Part shown: positions 35,024-44,301 of the stretch, one piece after another
How the letters are laid out: each line of letters starts with the position of its first letter
Numbering within the stretch: position 1 is the first letter of the stretch
Source of the DNA: Bacteroidales bacterium UBA5287
GTDB taxonomy: Bacteria; Bacteroidota; Bacteroidia; Bacteroidales; Dysgonomonadaceae
Assembly (NCBI GenBank): GCA_002411345.1
Contig: DHSL01000038.1
Span: 1-59,384 of the forward strand
Direction of reading: 5' to 3'
DNA: 59,384 nucleotides
Notes under the pieces: model-generated
The model's input: the letters and a program-made list of their open reading frames with translations, nothing else
What the model was told of the DNA's origin: nothing
The model's database searches: none
Position numbers and translations under genes: made by a program

Positions 35024-36079
35024 ATGCAAACAATTATTAAGAGCAATTCTGTATCAAAAGATACTCAAAAGATTATTCAATCAATACGATACGATAAACT
35101 TTTTGTGTTAACAGACGAAAACACAAGTAAAAAATGCTTTCCTCTGATAGAATCAATTCCTGAGGTTAAAACAGCAACAAGAATTGTTATTGCAGCAAAC
35201 GACACTAACAAGAACCTTGATAATCTTTCTGTTATCTGGAAACATCTTACAGAAAACAATGCAACTCGTCATTCTTTGCTTATTAATTTAGGCGGAGGTA
35301 TGATTACTGATATGGGAGGATTTGCAGCCGCAACATTTAAAAGAGGGATCAAATATATAAATATTCCAACAACACTGTTAGGAGCTGTAGATGCAGCTGT
35401 AGGCGGAAAGACAGGTATAAATTTTGAAGGCTACAAAAATGAGATCGGAGCTTTTTATCCGGCTGAGAATGTTATTATCTCATCAGATTTCTTCAAGACA
35501 CTATCTTTAGAAGCTATACTTTCGGGATATGCAGAAATGTTGAAACATTCACTTATACATTCTCAAACCGATTGGGAGAAATTATTGACATTCGATTTTG
35601 AGCACATCAATTATGAAGAATTAAATGAACTCTTGTTCCGTTCAGTTTCGATTAAAGAACATATTGTAGAAAAGGACCCATTTGAGAAGAATATTCGTAA
35701 AGCATTGAATTTAGGTCACACCATTGGTCACGCTTTCGAGAGCTATTCTATTATTATTGAAAAGCCTGCTCCTCACGGTTATGCTGTAGCTTGGGGAATG
35801 ATTGCCGAGCTGTATCTTTCTCACAGACTATGTGGATTCCCTAAAGAAAAGTTACAGAAGACCATTCATTTTATCCAACAACATTACGGATATCTGAGCA
35901 TAACTTGCGATGAATATGAAAAGTTATATGAAATTATGACACACGATAAAAAGAATGAAGGAGATGAAATCAACTTCACACTTTTATCTGATATTGGAAA
36001 TGTAAACATCAATCAAACGGCAAATAAGGAATTGATCTTTGAAGCGCTTGATTTCTACCGCGACGCAGTTAATATTTAA
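35024..36079 (+). CDS. aroB: 3-Dehydroquinate synthase
   Basis: AroB converts DAHP to 3-dehydroquinate, the second shikimate step, in the cytoplasm. The 351-residue product has the NAD-binding NLGGGMITDMGGFAAATFKR, PTTLLGAVDAAVGGKTGIN, the lysine-bearing GYAEMLKHSLIH, and LNLGHTIGHAFES with the metal ligands. It is 30 nt after the GH3 gene on the same strand and probably read from the same transcript. It is convergent with engB. Confidence 0.96.
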   Translation: MQTIIKSNSVSKDTQKIIQSIRYDKLFVLTDENTSKKCFPLIESIPEVKTATRIVIAANDTNKNLDNLSVIWKHLTENNATRHSLLINLGGGMITDMGGFAAATFKRGIKYINIPTTLLGAVDAAVGGKTGINFEGYKNEIGAFYPAENVIISSDFFKTLSLEAILSGYAEMLKHSLIHSQTDWEKLLTFDFEHINYEELNELLFRSVSIKEHIVEKDPFEKNIRKALNLGHTIGHAFESYSIIIEKPAPHGYAVAWGMIAELYLSHRLCGFPKEKLQKTIHFIQQHYGYLSITCDEYEKLYEIMTHDKKNEGDEINFTLLSDIGNVNINQTANKELIFEALDFYRDAVNI

Positions 36080-36178
36080 AAATCCCTTTAACAAAGTAAT
36101 TCGTCTATTTTGTTAATGTTTACTGATTATTTTGTTAAAGCATTAAGATACCTTTCAACAAAGGATTTTGAAGTATCA

Positions 36179-36790
36179 TTATAATTGATTGCTTTTTAAT
36201 CCTTTGTTAATCTGTTCAATATAGTCAAGAATCTCGTCTCTTCCTTGTCCTTTTTCAGATGAAGTTAAAAATATGATTGGAAGTTCTTCCCATGTTTCCA
36301 AAAGCTTCTGCTTGTATGTTTCCACGTTAATTTGCGATCTTCCTACACTTACTTTATCAATTTTTGTAAACACTATAGTAAAAGGTACACCATTTTCTCC
36401 CAGCCATTCGATAAATTCCAGATCAATTTTCAAAGGTTCGTGTCGGATATCAATAAGTACAAATAACGAGATCAATTGAGTACGATATAATATATAATCC
36501 TCAATTATCTTACGTAACTTATCCCTGTTTTCCTTTCCACGACGCGCGTAACCATATCCAGGCAGATCGACCAGATACCATTCATTGTTGATAATAAAAT
36601 GGTTTATTAACATTGTCTTTCCCGGCATTGATGATGTCATTGCCAACCCTTTTTGGTTTGTAATCATATTAATAAGCGATGATTTCCCTACATTTGATCT
36701 TCCAATGAAAGCATATTCCGGCAATTCATCCTGCGGACATTTTCGGAAATCAGTATTGCTTATTACAAATTCTGCACTTTTTATATTCAT
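36179..36790 (-). CDS. engB: Ribosome biogenesis GTPase YsxC/EngB
   Basis: EngB is a small TrmE-Era-family GTPase needed for 50S subunit assembly. The 203-residue product shows G1 GRSNVGKSS, G3 DLPGYG and G4 TKID in order, and the usual SMPGKTMLINHF switch region. It lies 27 nt downstream of the sodium symporter gene in a three-gene minus-strand unit with the HAD phosphatase. Confidence 0.96.
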   Translation of the reverse strand: MNIKSAEFVISNTDFRKCPQDELPEYAFIGRSNVGKSSLINMITNQKGLAMTSSMPGKTMLINHFIINNEWYLVDLPGYGYARRGKENRDKLRKIIEDYILYRTQLISLFVLIDIRHEPLKIDLEFIEWLGENGVPFTIVFTKIDKVSVGRSQINVETYKQKLLETWEELPIIFLTSSEKGQGRDEILDYIEQINKGLKSNQL

Positions 36791-36817
36791 AATCTTTCTT
36801 GTTTTCTAAATGAGACC

Positions 36818-38299
36818 TTACTTTGCTATTGAAAGGTTTTGCTTGTTATTCTTAGATAATACCCATAGACCAAAAGCTGTTATAGCACCATTGATAAGAA
36901 GTAATTCATAACCCACCTGATAATTTAGCAATTGTTTGAAAGCTATTTCAATAGCCATACAAATTATAGGAGATGCCACCGCCACATACGGAACATATTT
37001 GTCGATAGGTTTAATCTTTGAGTATAAGCCCATAAAGTACAATCCAAGCAAAGGACCATACGTATATGATGCTAATTTATATATTGCGTTGATAATGCTA
37101 TCCGAACCAATTGAATGGATAATTAGAATAACAATAACAAAGACAGCACTTACTGCAACATGCACTATTCTTCTCGTTTTAATGTTCTGTTTCTCAACAA
37201 CATTACTCTTTTCCTCATTCTTCATACCCAGAATATCCACACAAAAGGATGTAGTAAGTGCAGCCAATGCCGAGTCCGCGCTAGAGAAAGCAGCGGCCAC
37301 AATTCCAACCACAAAAATACCCAAAGAAACCGAGCCTAAATGATTACTCACAATATAAGGCAAGATATTATCCGATATTTCCGGTAAAGATATATTATTA
37401 TGCTGCGCAAAAACCAATAATAAAACCCCTAAAGACAAGAACAACAAATTTACAGGAATAAATGCAAACCCGTAAGTAATTACGTTTTTCTTAGCATCTC
37501 TCAAGTTTTTAATAGTCAGATTCTTCTGCATCTGATCCTGATCGAGTCCTGTCATCACAATTGTAATGAACATACCGCTAAAGAATTGCTTTAAGAAGTA
37601 CTGTGTGCTCACCCAATCATCGAAAACCCATATTCGAGAATGAGGACTTTTAACAATAGCAGAAGTCAATTCACCAATGTTCATGTTCATGGATCTTCCC
37701 AACTGCCAAATAATCAGCACAAGAGCAATGAGAAACAAGGCCGTTTGAATTGTATCCGTCCATATAATTGTTTTGATGCCACTTTTAAAACTATATAACC
37801 AGATTACTAGAATTATACCAATTACTGTAACCACGAAAGGCACTCCCCATGCATCAAAAACCAGTACTTGCAGAATAAGAGCAACCAAGTATAACCGAGC
37901 AGCAGCTCCAAGTAATTTTGAAAGCAAGAAGAACCACGCCCCCGTTTTATATGAAGTTTTTCCATACCGTTGATCGAGATACCCATATATTGTAGTTAAA
38001 TTTAACCTGTAATACAAGGGCAAAAGCACATAAGCAATTACCAGATATCCAGCAAAAAAGCCTAGAACCATTTGCATGTAAGACATGTCCAGATTTCTTA
38101 CCATTCCCGGCACCGAAACAAAGGTAACACCTGAGATAGAAGTACCAATCATTGCAAAAGCAACAAGATACCAAGGAGATTTTTTGTTTGCCCTGAAGAA
38201 CGCATCGTTATCAGAACTCTTTCTACTGGTTAGGTAAGAGATAAGCATCAACACCAAAAAATAAACAATAATAACTGTTATTATAAAGCTACTTTGCAT
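36818..38299 (-). CDS. Sodium:solute symporter (SSS family)
   Basis: The 493-residue membrane protein has about 13 TM helices and SSS-family signatures. These include GTSISGVTFVSVPG near TM2 and FVVGIVAAAFSSADSALAALTTSFCVDI in the middle. It couples Na+ entry to solute uptake across the inner membrane. The substrate is not evident. It lies 11 nt after the HAD gene and 27 nt before engB. Confidence 0.9.
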   Translation of the reverse strand: MQSSFIITVIIVYFLVLMLISYLTSRKSSDNDAFFRANKKSPWYLVAFAMIGTSISGVTFVSVPGMVRNLDMSYMQMVLGFFAGYLVIAYVLLPLYYRLNLTTIYGYLDQRYGKTSYKTGAWFFLLSKLLGAAARLYLVALILQVLVFDAWGVPFVVTVIGIILVIWLYSFKSGIKTIIWTDTIQTALFLIALVLIIWQLGRSMNMNIGELTSAIVKSPHSRIWVFDDWVSTQYFLKQFFSGMFITIVMTGLDQDQMQKNLTIKNLRDAKKNVITYGFAFIPVNLLFLSLGVLLLVFAQHNNISLPEISDNILPYIVSNHLGSVSLGIFVVGIVAAAFSSADSALAALTTSFCVDILGMKNEEKSNVVEKQNIKTRRIVHVAVSAVFVIVILIIHSIGSDSIINAIYKLASYTYGPLLGLYFMGLYSKIKPIDKYVPYVAVASPIICMAIEIAFKQLLNYQVGYELLLINGAITAFGLWVLSKNNKQNLSIAK

Positions 38300-38310
38300 G
38301 ATTTAAGATA

Positions 38311-38943
38311 TTATAAGTTTATAAAGTATTCAGTCAGTTCAGGGAAAGAATCAAATTTCATTGCATAATTTGTTGTTGTCCCAAATCCATACGTAACAAA
38401 TACAAAGGGCACATCTGCAATTTGAGACGATTTACTATCCGACTCTGTATCACCAACATAAACAGGATATTGAAGACCATGTTTTTCTACCAGCAACTTC
38501 ATATTAAAACTCTTAGGCTTCAAGTTCATGCCATGTTCCATATAATCAGTGAAAAGATGTCTTGTTTTAGTATGATTCATAAAATTCACCAAACCATTTT
38601 CTTCACAATTGCTCAGCATAAAGAGTTTGTACTTAGCAGATAGCTTTTCGAGTCCATCGTGAACACCCTCGAAAATTATCGGTTTCATTGTAGGCACTAA
38701 TTGCTGGTAAGCTTTTGTGACCTGTTCGAACACCCTGTTATGTTCCTCTTCAGAGTCATCCGGTAAAAGAGTTTTGAGCATAACCGCTGCTTCTTTTCCC
38801 ATTAAGCCGAGAATATCATCCCGTCCGATTATTTTGTTGTGTTCCGTTTTCTCAAAAGCAATATTCCATGAAATAACATAAGAATCCACGTTATCCCATA
38901 AAGTTCCATCCATATCAAAGATTAAGCTATCTGGCTTGTGCAT
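38311..38943 (-). CDS. HAD-superfamily phosphatase
   Basis: The 210-residue protein carries HAD motif I FDMDGTLWDN, motif II LSNCEENG, a motif III Lys (KPKS) and motif IV VGDTESD, with an alpha-helical cap after motif I. It is closest in type to phosphoglycolate-phosphatase-like hydrolases; the substrate is unknown. The ATG at 38943 (MHKPDSLIF) is preferred over the upstream TTG at 38970. It is first of the HAD-symporter-engB unit and has a clear promoter at 38968-38999. Confidence 0.88.
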   Translation of the reverse strand: MHKPDSLIFDMDGTLWDNVDSYVISWNIAFEKTEHNKIIGRDDILGLMGKEAAVMLKTLLPDDSEEEHNRVFEQVTKAYQQLVPTMKPIIFEGVHDGLEKLSAKYKLFMLSNCEENGLVNFMNHTKTRHLFTDYMEHGMNLKPKSFNMKLLVEKHGLQYPVYVGDTESDSKSSQIADVPFVFVTYGFGTTTNYAMKFDSFPELTEYFINL

Positions 38944-38967
38944 GTGTCTAATTTTAATTTTCAGATG

Positions 38968-38999
38968 CAAAAGTAATCAACTCCGACCGAAGCAACAAA
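38968..38999 (-). promoter_or_regulatory. Bacteroidota-type promoter of the HAD-symporter-engB unit
   Basis: The minus strand reads TTTG (38996-38999), exactly 20 nt, then TACTTTTG (38968-38975). Both elements match consensus, 25 nt upstream of the HAD ATG. Confidence 0.7.
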
Positions 39000-39096
39000 T
39001 AAAAAAGGTTTAACTGTTTGTCAATACGACAAATAATGAATCTAAGCTGCCATTAAAGCCAATAATCTTTATACGACAAAAACCAATAAGAAAGAG

Positions 39097-39127
39097 AAAG
39101 AGCATCAATTTATAATTAATGCTCTTT
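39097..39127 (-). terminator. Terminator of the ovoA-like gene
   Basis: AAAGAGCAT (39097-39105) pairs with ATGCTCTTT (39119-39127). The minus-strand flank is pyrimidine-rich (CTCTTTCTTATT). It lies 46 nt past the stop at 39173. Confidence 0.65.
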
Positions 39128-39172
39128 TGAAATTGTTTACAAACACACAAACACTAAAACACTTATGCGTTG

Positions 39173-41287
39173 CTATTTCTTTCTCTTCCAAACACTGATC
39201 TGCACCTTTCTTTTTTCAGTTAAGCGCGAAGACTTTGGCAGTGTTAAGTAAAGCTCTTTATCATTACTAATTAAATCAAATTGAGGATCAAGTAAAGTAT
39301 GTATTCCTTCAAAAGAAGTTACCGGTTCGCCATCCTGTTTGAATCCACCCGGCCAGTTTTCACGAGGTGTTACCGACAGATTCCACTCATACGTAGAAGC
39401 AATCACCAGAAAACCCTTCTCTTTTAATCGTTCGTGTATATCCAATAAAAAATCTTTTGGATCACGCAATTCCTCCAGTAATAAAGGCAATACAATCAAG
39501 TCGAAATTTGTGAAATTAGGATTAAGGTTCATTGCATCCGCCTGCATGAACAAAACATTATCTTTTGTTTTGTCAAGACCATAATCAGACAAAAGAACCT
39601 CCCTGTAGAACACCAGTTCACCCTCATCTTTCATTGTGTATCGCACAAATCCATGTTCTTGCAACTGAATAGGTATACGAATCATACGTGCAGTAAAATC
39701 TAATGCTGTGACATCATCATAATGTTTAGCCAATTCAAAGGCCAATCGGCCAGTATCCGCATTTAAATCCAGTATACAAAGATCCCTGTTTTCATTCAAA
39801 ACAGACCGAACTATATCTGCCAATTCCTTTTGGAAATTTGACTTAAGCGCATCGCCTCCACCCCAGTTAGATTCACATGAAAAAGAAATCTCATCATCAG
39901 ACTCATAATCTGCGTTTTGTATATTCAGAACCGCATCCGATTCGATGTATCTAAAACCTGCATGTTGATAAAAATGACGTCTAAAAGCATACCTGGAATG
40001 CAGCGTAGCCTCGTTACCCGTAGATATCCAAGACCCCCCTTTTATCAGATTATGTTTCCCGTCAAACGTAGGCGTAGAAAAATCATCGTACATTGAGTGT
40101 ACTTTAAATCCAGGGAATCCAGATATTGGAGATTCCGTCCACTGCCACACATTCCCTATAACATCGTAGAAATCGCCATGTTGAAACATATCTATCGGGC
40201 AAGGCGACGTAAAATGTTCAAGATTAATATTTCCCGGAGCATTATCCCAGTCCATGACATCCTTTAAACCCGAGACCTCATGTAAGCGATACCATTCAGC
40301 CTCGGTAGGCAGTCGATAATTCCTACTCGTTTTGTCACATTTCCAATTACAAAAAGCCTTAGCTTCAAGATAATTCACCTCCACAGGCCAATTCCAAGGC
40401 ATAGGAATTTCTTTAGATACCAGCCTAAGTTGGTACTCATTTCCTTTCATTCTCCAAAAAAGAGGCATTTGTGCATGTTTGAAATTTCGCCATTTCCACC
40501 CCTCCTCAGTCCAATAAGACTTTGTTTCATAACCATTATCCTCAATAAACTCCAGGAATTCCCGGTTAGAGGTCAAGTATTTAGCCACTTTGAAGTCATC
40601 GACTTTTTCGGAATATTTACCATATTCATTGTCCCATCCATAAAAAGGATGATCCATTGGTTTACCAAGATTTACCAATCCACCTTTAACATCGACAAGT
40701 TCATTTTTAGGAGGTTCTCCATTTACCGTGCATTGCGTCCCAAAAAGATCCGGTACCACTTCATCCAGTGGCAGTTGACGGATCAACACAGAAGAAGTCT
40801 CCAGATGAATACGTTCATGCTCTATACCCATCATCACGATCCAGAAAGGACTATCCATTACGATTGGTATTTCAAGGGAAGCCGAGTCGATCACATCCAG
40901 CACCACCTTTTTCACCTGATCTCTGTATGTTTTCACTTCCGATACCGGCGGCCAATCATAATGATTATTATCCAAGTCGTCCCAACTCATCTCGTCAACC
41001 CCAATAGCAAAAATTGATTCAAACCGTGCATTCACCCGTTGTTTTATCACTTTTGCCAGCATTAGTTTATTGATAAAAAACGCAGCTGTGTGACCTAAAT
41101 AAAACAATAAGATGTGTCTCAGCGGGTCACCCCTATGATAAAACACCTCGTCCGATTTAAGTTGAGTATAAAGTAATTCATCAATAGTCCAGGTTTTAAG
41201 AAAGTATTCACGAATAGCCGATCTTTTTTCATCCGCATTTCCAGAACGAAGATCGATTGTTCTTGTAATTAATTCATTCATTTGCAT
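39173..41287 (-). CDS. ovoA: 5-Histidylcysteine sulfoxide synthase with methyltransferase domain (OvoA type)
   Basis: The 704-residue protein has three parts. The first is an N-terminal DinB-like domain with the iron ligand motif HX3HXE (His157, His161, Glu163 in EHERIHLE). The second is a central FGE-sulfatase-type domain (VKGGLVNLG, YRLPTEAEWYRLHE, GNVWQWTES, GGSWISTGNEA, RYAFRRHFYQHAGFRY). The third is a C-terminal SAM methyltransferase (ILDLNADTGRLAFELAK). This layout and length are those of OvoA, which joins cysteine to histidine and later methylates the product to ovothiol A. The reaction needs iron and O2. No OvoB-type PLP lyase is in the window. A GNAT gene lies 57 nt upstream on the same strand. 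Confidence 0.9.
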   Translation of the reverse strand: MQMNELITRTIDLRSGNADEKRSAIREYFLKTWTIDELLYTQLKSDEVFYHRGDPLRHILLFYLGHTAAFFINKLMLAKVIKQRVNARFESIFAIGVDEMSWDDLDNNHYDWPPVSEVKTYRDQVKKVVLDVIDSASLEIPIVMDSPFWIVMMGIEHERIHLETSSVLIRQLPLDEVVPDLFGTQCTVNGEPPKNELVDVKGGLVNLGKPMDHPFYGWDNEYGKYSEKVDDFKVAKYLTSNREFLEFIEDNGYETKSYWTEEGWKWRNFKHAQMPLFWRMKGNEYQLRLVSKEIPMPWNWPVEVNYLEAKAFCNWKCDKTSRNYRLPTEAEWYRLHEVSGLKDVMDWDNAPGNINLEHFTSPCPIDMFQHGDFYDVIGNVWQWTESPISGFPGFKVHSMYDDFSTPTFDGKHNLIKGGSWISTGNEATLHSRYAFRRHFYQHAGFRYIESDAVLNIQNADYESDDEISFSCESNWGGGDALKSNFQKELADIVRSVLNENRDLCILDLNADTGRLAFELAKHYDDVTALDFTARMIRIPIQLQEHGFVRYTMKDEGELVFYREVLLSDYGLDKTKDNVLFMQADAMNLNPNFTNFDLIVLPLLLEELRDPKDFLLDIHERLKEKGFLVIASTYEWNLSVTPRENWPGGFKQDGEPVTSFEGIHTLLDPQFDLISNDKELYLTLPKSSRLTEKRKVQISVWKRKK

Positions 41288-41344
41288 ACAATTATGTTTA
41301 TAATTATAATTAGGTAGTACTATGGATTAATAATTAGAAAGTGA

Positions 41345-41890
41345 TTATTTTAATGATTTATGTAGATAAAACTTTTCCATTTCAAACGGTTCACCGGTAA
41401 CACGTATTTTTTGTTGAAAAAACGTAGCCACCGGTATAAACCCCATTTTTTTGTAAAGCATCATTGCCGGTTTATTATCTTTCCAGACACGAATTACCGC
41501 ATCTGTACAATTAATTGCAGCTTGAGACAGATAATTATTCATTAAATCAGTAGCCACCCCCCTACCTCTAAAATCAGAATGAACCATAAGTTCAGCGATG
41601 TACACAGAAGAATCCACAGGGATTTGGGGACAAGATACAGTCGGGAAATCATGATCTTTTTTGAGATTAAAAGCAAGAAGCACCCCCGCTAGTCGGTCTC
41701 CAATGAACGCCATATTTCCGCTTCCTTTTCTAATTAATTCATCCAATTTACTTTCTGCAGTTGCAGTAGAATAATATTGCGCATAATCACCCGTGGTGAA
41801 TGCATTCAAGTAGAGTTCAACAATTTTTCCTCGGAAGCGAGGATAATTATATTGATCCAAATTATATATTCTTACTGTAGAAGTATCCAT
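41345..41890 (-). CDS. GNAT-family N-acetyltransferase
   Basis: The 181-residue product has the GNAT acetyl-CoA binding loop in HSDFRGRGVATDLMNNYL (R-G-x-G-V/A pattern) and the C-terminal VWKDNKPAMMLYKKMGFIPV. The substrate is unknown. It lies 57 nt upstream of the OvoA-type gene on the same strand and may be co-transcribed with it, but this does not show a role in ovothiol synthesis. Confidence 0.88.
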   Translation of the reverse strand: MDTSTVRIYNLDQYNYPRFRGKIVELYLNAFTTGDYAQYYSTATAESKLDELIRKGSGNMAFIGDRLAGVLLAFNLKKDHDFPTVSCPQIPVDSSVYIAELMVHSDFRGRGVATDLMNNYLSQAAINCTDAVIRVWKDNKPAMMLYKKMGFIPVATFFQQKIRVTGEPFEMEKFYLHKSLK

Positions 41891-42084
41891 AGGGCACTAT
41901 TATTTATTGATTAAACAAATTTACAGTTAGCTTGTTCAGTAGTCTGATTTTAAAGGATGTGGCAATAATTAGATGTTAGAATAAGTGAAAAGTAATATTC
42001 GTCATTAAATCATGTTAAATTTAACTAAATAAACATCACCAATAATCCATGGAAGACGATTCCATTTTATTAAAATAAATTGAC

Positions 42085-42092
42085 TATATTTG
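42085..42092 (+). promoter_or_regulatory. Putative -7 element of ruvA
   Basis: TATATTTG matches TAnnTTTG, 68 nt upstream of the ruvA ATG. No -33 TTTG at 20-nt spacing. Confidence 0.4.
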
Positions 42093-42160
42093 AACATTAG
42101 GAGTAATTTTGCAGAGCTTTATTGCATGGATACTTCATTTTTATTGAAATACAAAATATT

Positions 42161-42751
42161 ATGATTGATTATATAAAAGGAGAAATTGCTGAACTCAATC
42201 CAGCGTCGGTAACTATTGAATGCAGTGGTATTGGTTATCAAATGAACATATCGTTAAATACCTATACCTCATTAAACGGAATGCAAACAGCAAAACTTTA
42301 TATTCATGAATCCATTCGCGAAGATGCCCATGTTCTTTTTGGCTTTGCCGATAAGCATGAACGTCAAATATTTCTTCACCTGATCAGCGTATCAGGAGTA
42401 GGTCCAAGTACAGCAAGAGTGATCCTGTCATCTCTCGATTCCAAAGAGTTAGCCGGTGTAATTGCGACCGAAAACATCACTGTACTTCAATCTGTTAAGG
42501 GTATTGGAGCAAAAACAGCCCAACGTATTATTGTCGATTTAAAAGATAAAATAAAACTCACAGACGAAGAAGGTACGTTGCAGACATTATCAAAAGCAGA
42601 TATCTCGCAAACTGGTCATGAGGCAGTAGCCGCTTTGGTTATGCTTGGATTTAATCAAGTAGCATCTCAAAAGGTAGTTTCTAAATTAGTCAAGGCTTCA
42701 CCCTCAATTTCTGTTGAAGCTGTTATCAAAGAAGCTTTGAAACGATTGTGA
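42161..42751 (+). CDS. ruvA: Holliday junction DNA helicase subunit RuvA
   Basis: RuvA tetramers bind Holliday junctions and recruit RuvB for branch migration. The product is 196 residues from the ATG at 42161, the usual length; an upstream TTG at 42122 would add 13 unusual residues. Visible parts are the N-terminal OB fold (MIDYIKGEIAELNPASV), two helix-hairpin-helix motifs (ISVSGVGPSTARVILSSL, LQSVKGIGAKTAQRIIVDL) and the C-terminal RuvB-binding domain (AALVMLGFNQVASQKVV). It is monocistronic with a bidirectional terminator. Confidence 0.96.
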   Translation: MIDYIKGEIAELNPASVTIECSGIGYQMNISLNTYTSLNGMQTAKLYIHESIREDAHVLFGFADKHERQIFLHLISVSGVGPSTARVILSSLDSKELAGVIATENITVLQSVKGIGAKTAQRIIVDLKDKIKLTDEEGTLQTLSKADISQTGHEAVAALVMLGFNQVASQKVVSKLVKASPSISVEAVIKEALKRL

Positions 42752-42775
42752 TGGATTGAAAGATAATTAAATAAT

Positions 42776-42805
42776 AAACCCCGGACGACAGATCGTTCGG
42801 GGTTT
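42776..42805. terminator. Bidirectional terminator
   Basis: A 13-bp stem with one G-U pair (arms 42776-42788 and 42793-42805, loop CAGA) is flanked by A-rich and T-rich sequence. It lies between the convergent ruvA and CDGSH genes. Confidence 0.9.
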
Positions 42806-42825
42806 ATTATTTATTACTTTATAAA

Positions 42826-43014
42826 TTATCCTTCAAACCCAACTTTAGCATGTGTTCCATCGCAAAACGGTTTATTTTTTGAAGAACCACAACGGCAAAG
42901 ATGGATTGTTCCTTCTTTTACCTCCTTAGTGCCATCAGGCAGAACGATGTTGAATTTTCCTTCCATGTGGATAGGACCATTTTTAAATAATTTTACTTCT
43001 AATAATGAATCCAT
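42826..43014 (-). CDS. CDGSH iron-sulfur domain protein
   Basis: The 62-residue protein contains CRCGSSKNKPFCDGTH, the full 3-Cys/1-His CDGSH motif that binds a redox-active, pH-labile 2Fe-2S cluster. It is a minimal single-domain form without a TM anchor. Bacterial members may act in redox or iron-sulfur handling; the partner is unknown. It lies 21 nt after tsaB on the same strand. Confidence 0.92.
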   Translation of the reverse strand: MDSLLEVKLFKNGPIHMEGKFNIVLPDGTKEVKEGTIHLCRCGSSKNKPFCDGTHAKVGFEG

Positions 43015-43035
43015 AATAATTACTTTTTTTAGTTG

Positions 43036-43728
43036 TTAGACATTAAACAATTTATTTTTTGCCACAGTAGCCACAAATTCTTTTAAATAGAAAGGTTCAA
43101 AATATGCTACATCAACAAAAACTTTTTTCTCTAAAGCCTCATTTCCTAAAGCGTACATTGCTGATGCCAGGGGAATTATATTAGACAAGAATTGTGCGTT
43201 GTGATGAGTTAATTCTTTTTTACATTTTTCCGCACCATTTCCAAAGAATACAATTTGATGATCATTTAGCAAATTGGCAAAGCTGTTTTGATTTACGATA
43301 TCAGCTGCCGTTTCTCGAACCACGTTTAATGAAGAATCATAAAAAGTTGAATATACTTCCATTCGACGAGCATCAATCATTGGACAAAGCAAGGCATTGC
43401 TTTCCACCTGATTTTTTACGATCCAAGCCATTATTTTTGGAGTTGGAATTGCAATTAGCGGAATATCAAGTCCATAACTCAGTCCCTTTGCTTCTGAAAC
43501 GCCAATACGTAACCCAGTGTATGAACCTGGACCGCTACTTATTACTATTGCATTAAGTTTCAATTTGTTTTCTCTTACGAATTCCAATATTTCACTTACA
43601 AAGATCCCAAGAGAAGATGAATGCGTTCTACCGATATGATCTTCTTTGTTTATTAATACCTGACCATCTTTGATTAATGCACATGAACAAGCTTCAGTAG
43701 CAGTTTCAATTGATAAAAGAATACTCAT
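43036..43728 (-). CDS. tsaB: tRNA threonylcarbamoyladenosine biosynthesis protein TsaB
   Basis: TsaB is the ASKHA-fold partner that activates TsaD for t6A37 formation in ANN-decoding tRNAs. The 230-residue product shows the N-terminal LSIETATEACSCALIKDG, HSSSLGIFVSEIL and SGPGSYTGLRIGVSEAKGLS. The gene is followed closely by the CDGSH gene; the two are likely co-transcribed without a known functional tie. Confidence 0.95.
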   Translation of the reverse strand: MSILLSIETATEACSCALIKDGQVLINKEDHIGRTHSSSLGIFVSEILEFVRENKLKLNAIVISSGPGSYTGLRIGVSEAKGLSYGLDIPLIAIPTPKIMAWIVKNQVESNALLCPMIDARRMEVYSTFYDSSLNVVRETAADIVNQNSFANLLNDHQIVFFGNGAEKCKKELTHHNAQFLSNIIPLASAMYALGNEALEKKVFVDVAYFEPFYLKEFVATVAKNKLFNV

Positions 43729-43790
43729 TTTGTTTCTTTGATTGTAATGATAATAACAATAATTAATAATTTTGGTTCATTAAAGATAAT

Positions 43791-43824
43791 AAAAAAAGCC
43801 ACATCTATAATAATAGATGCAGCT
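43791..43824 (-). terminator. Terminator of the RRM gene
   Basis: A 7-bp stem (43802-43808 with 43813-43819) extended past an internal loop by AGC/GCT. On the minus strand a run of T residues (43791-43797) follows. It lies 25 nt past the RRM stop codon. Confidence 0.75.
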
Positions 43825-43849
43825 CTTGTTTTAAGAGTATCAAGATAAA

Positions 43850-44164
43850 TTAATATCTGTTTCTATCTCTGTTACCGTAACCACCGCCGCCGCGATTGTT
43901 GCTTCTTGGGCGTGATGCACCTTCTTCACGTGGGCGAGCTACAGAAACTGATAATGTACGACCATCGTATTCAGCACCATTTAGTTCGTCAATTGCACGT
44001 TGTCCGTCTTCATCTGCCATTTCTACAAAGCCGTAGCCTTTAGAACGACGAGATTCTCTGTCAGTAATAATTTTAGCAGAGGATACTTCTCCGTATTCCT
44101 CAAAAAGTTCTTTAAGATCGGCGTCGCTGATTTGATAGCTTAAGCCTGCTACAAAAATGTTCAT
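43850..44164 (-). CDS. RRM-domain RNA-binding protein with glycine/arginine tail
   Basis: The 104-residue product is a single RNA recognition motif with RNP-2 IFVAGLSY and RNP-1 KGYGFVEM. A short Arg/Gly/Asn-rich tail follows, resembling an RGG box. The start at 44164 removes a hydrophobic run encoded upstream and fits all relatives (MNIFVAGL). RRM proteins of this kind in Bacteroides (the Rbp group) bind mRNA globally and affect polysaccharide metabolism. A long leader of about 120 nt precedes it. Confidence 0.94.
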   Translation of the reverse strand: MNIFVAGLSYQISDADLKELFEEYGEVSSAKIITDRESRRSKGYGFVEMADEDGQRAIDELNGAEYDGRTLSVSVARPREEGASRPRSNNRGGGGYGNRDRNRY

Positions 44165-44293
44165 GTAAAAAAAAATAAAAAATAAGTAAATAATTAATTT
44201 GTGCAAAGTGTATAATAGATAGGCTAAAATTAATTGACTTGATGAAGACTAAAATAACTCATAAACTATTCTGTTATAAAAACATTTGCGAGA

Positions 44294-44301
44294 CAAAGGT
44301 A
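44294..44301 (-). promoter_or_regulatory. Putative -7 element of the RRM gene
   Basis: The minus strand reads TACCTTTG, an exact match, and predicts a 5' leader of about 120 nt before the RRM start. No -33 partner at 20 nt. Confidence 0.45.

Noticed and set aside
36080..36178. Terminator between aroB and engB
   Set aside because: Only a long-range, imperfect AAATCC/GGATTT pairing is visible, with no compact stem, so I did not call it.
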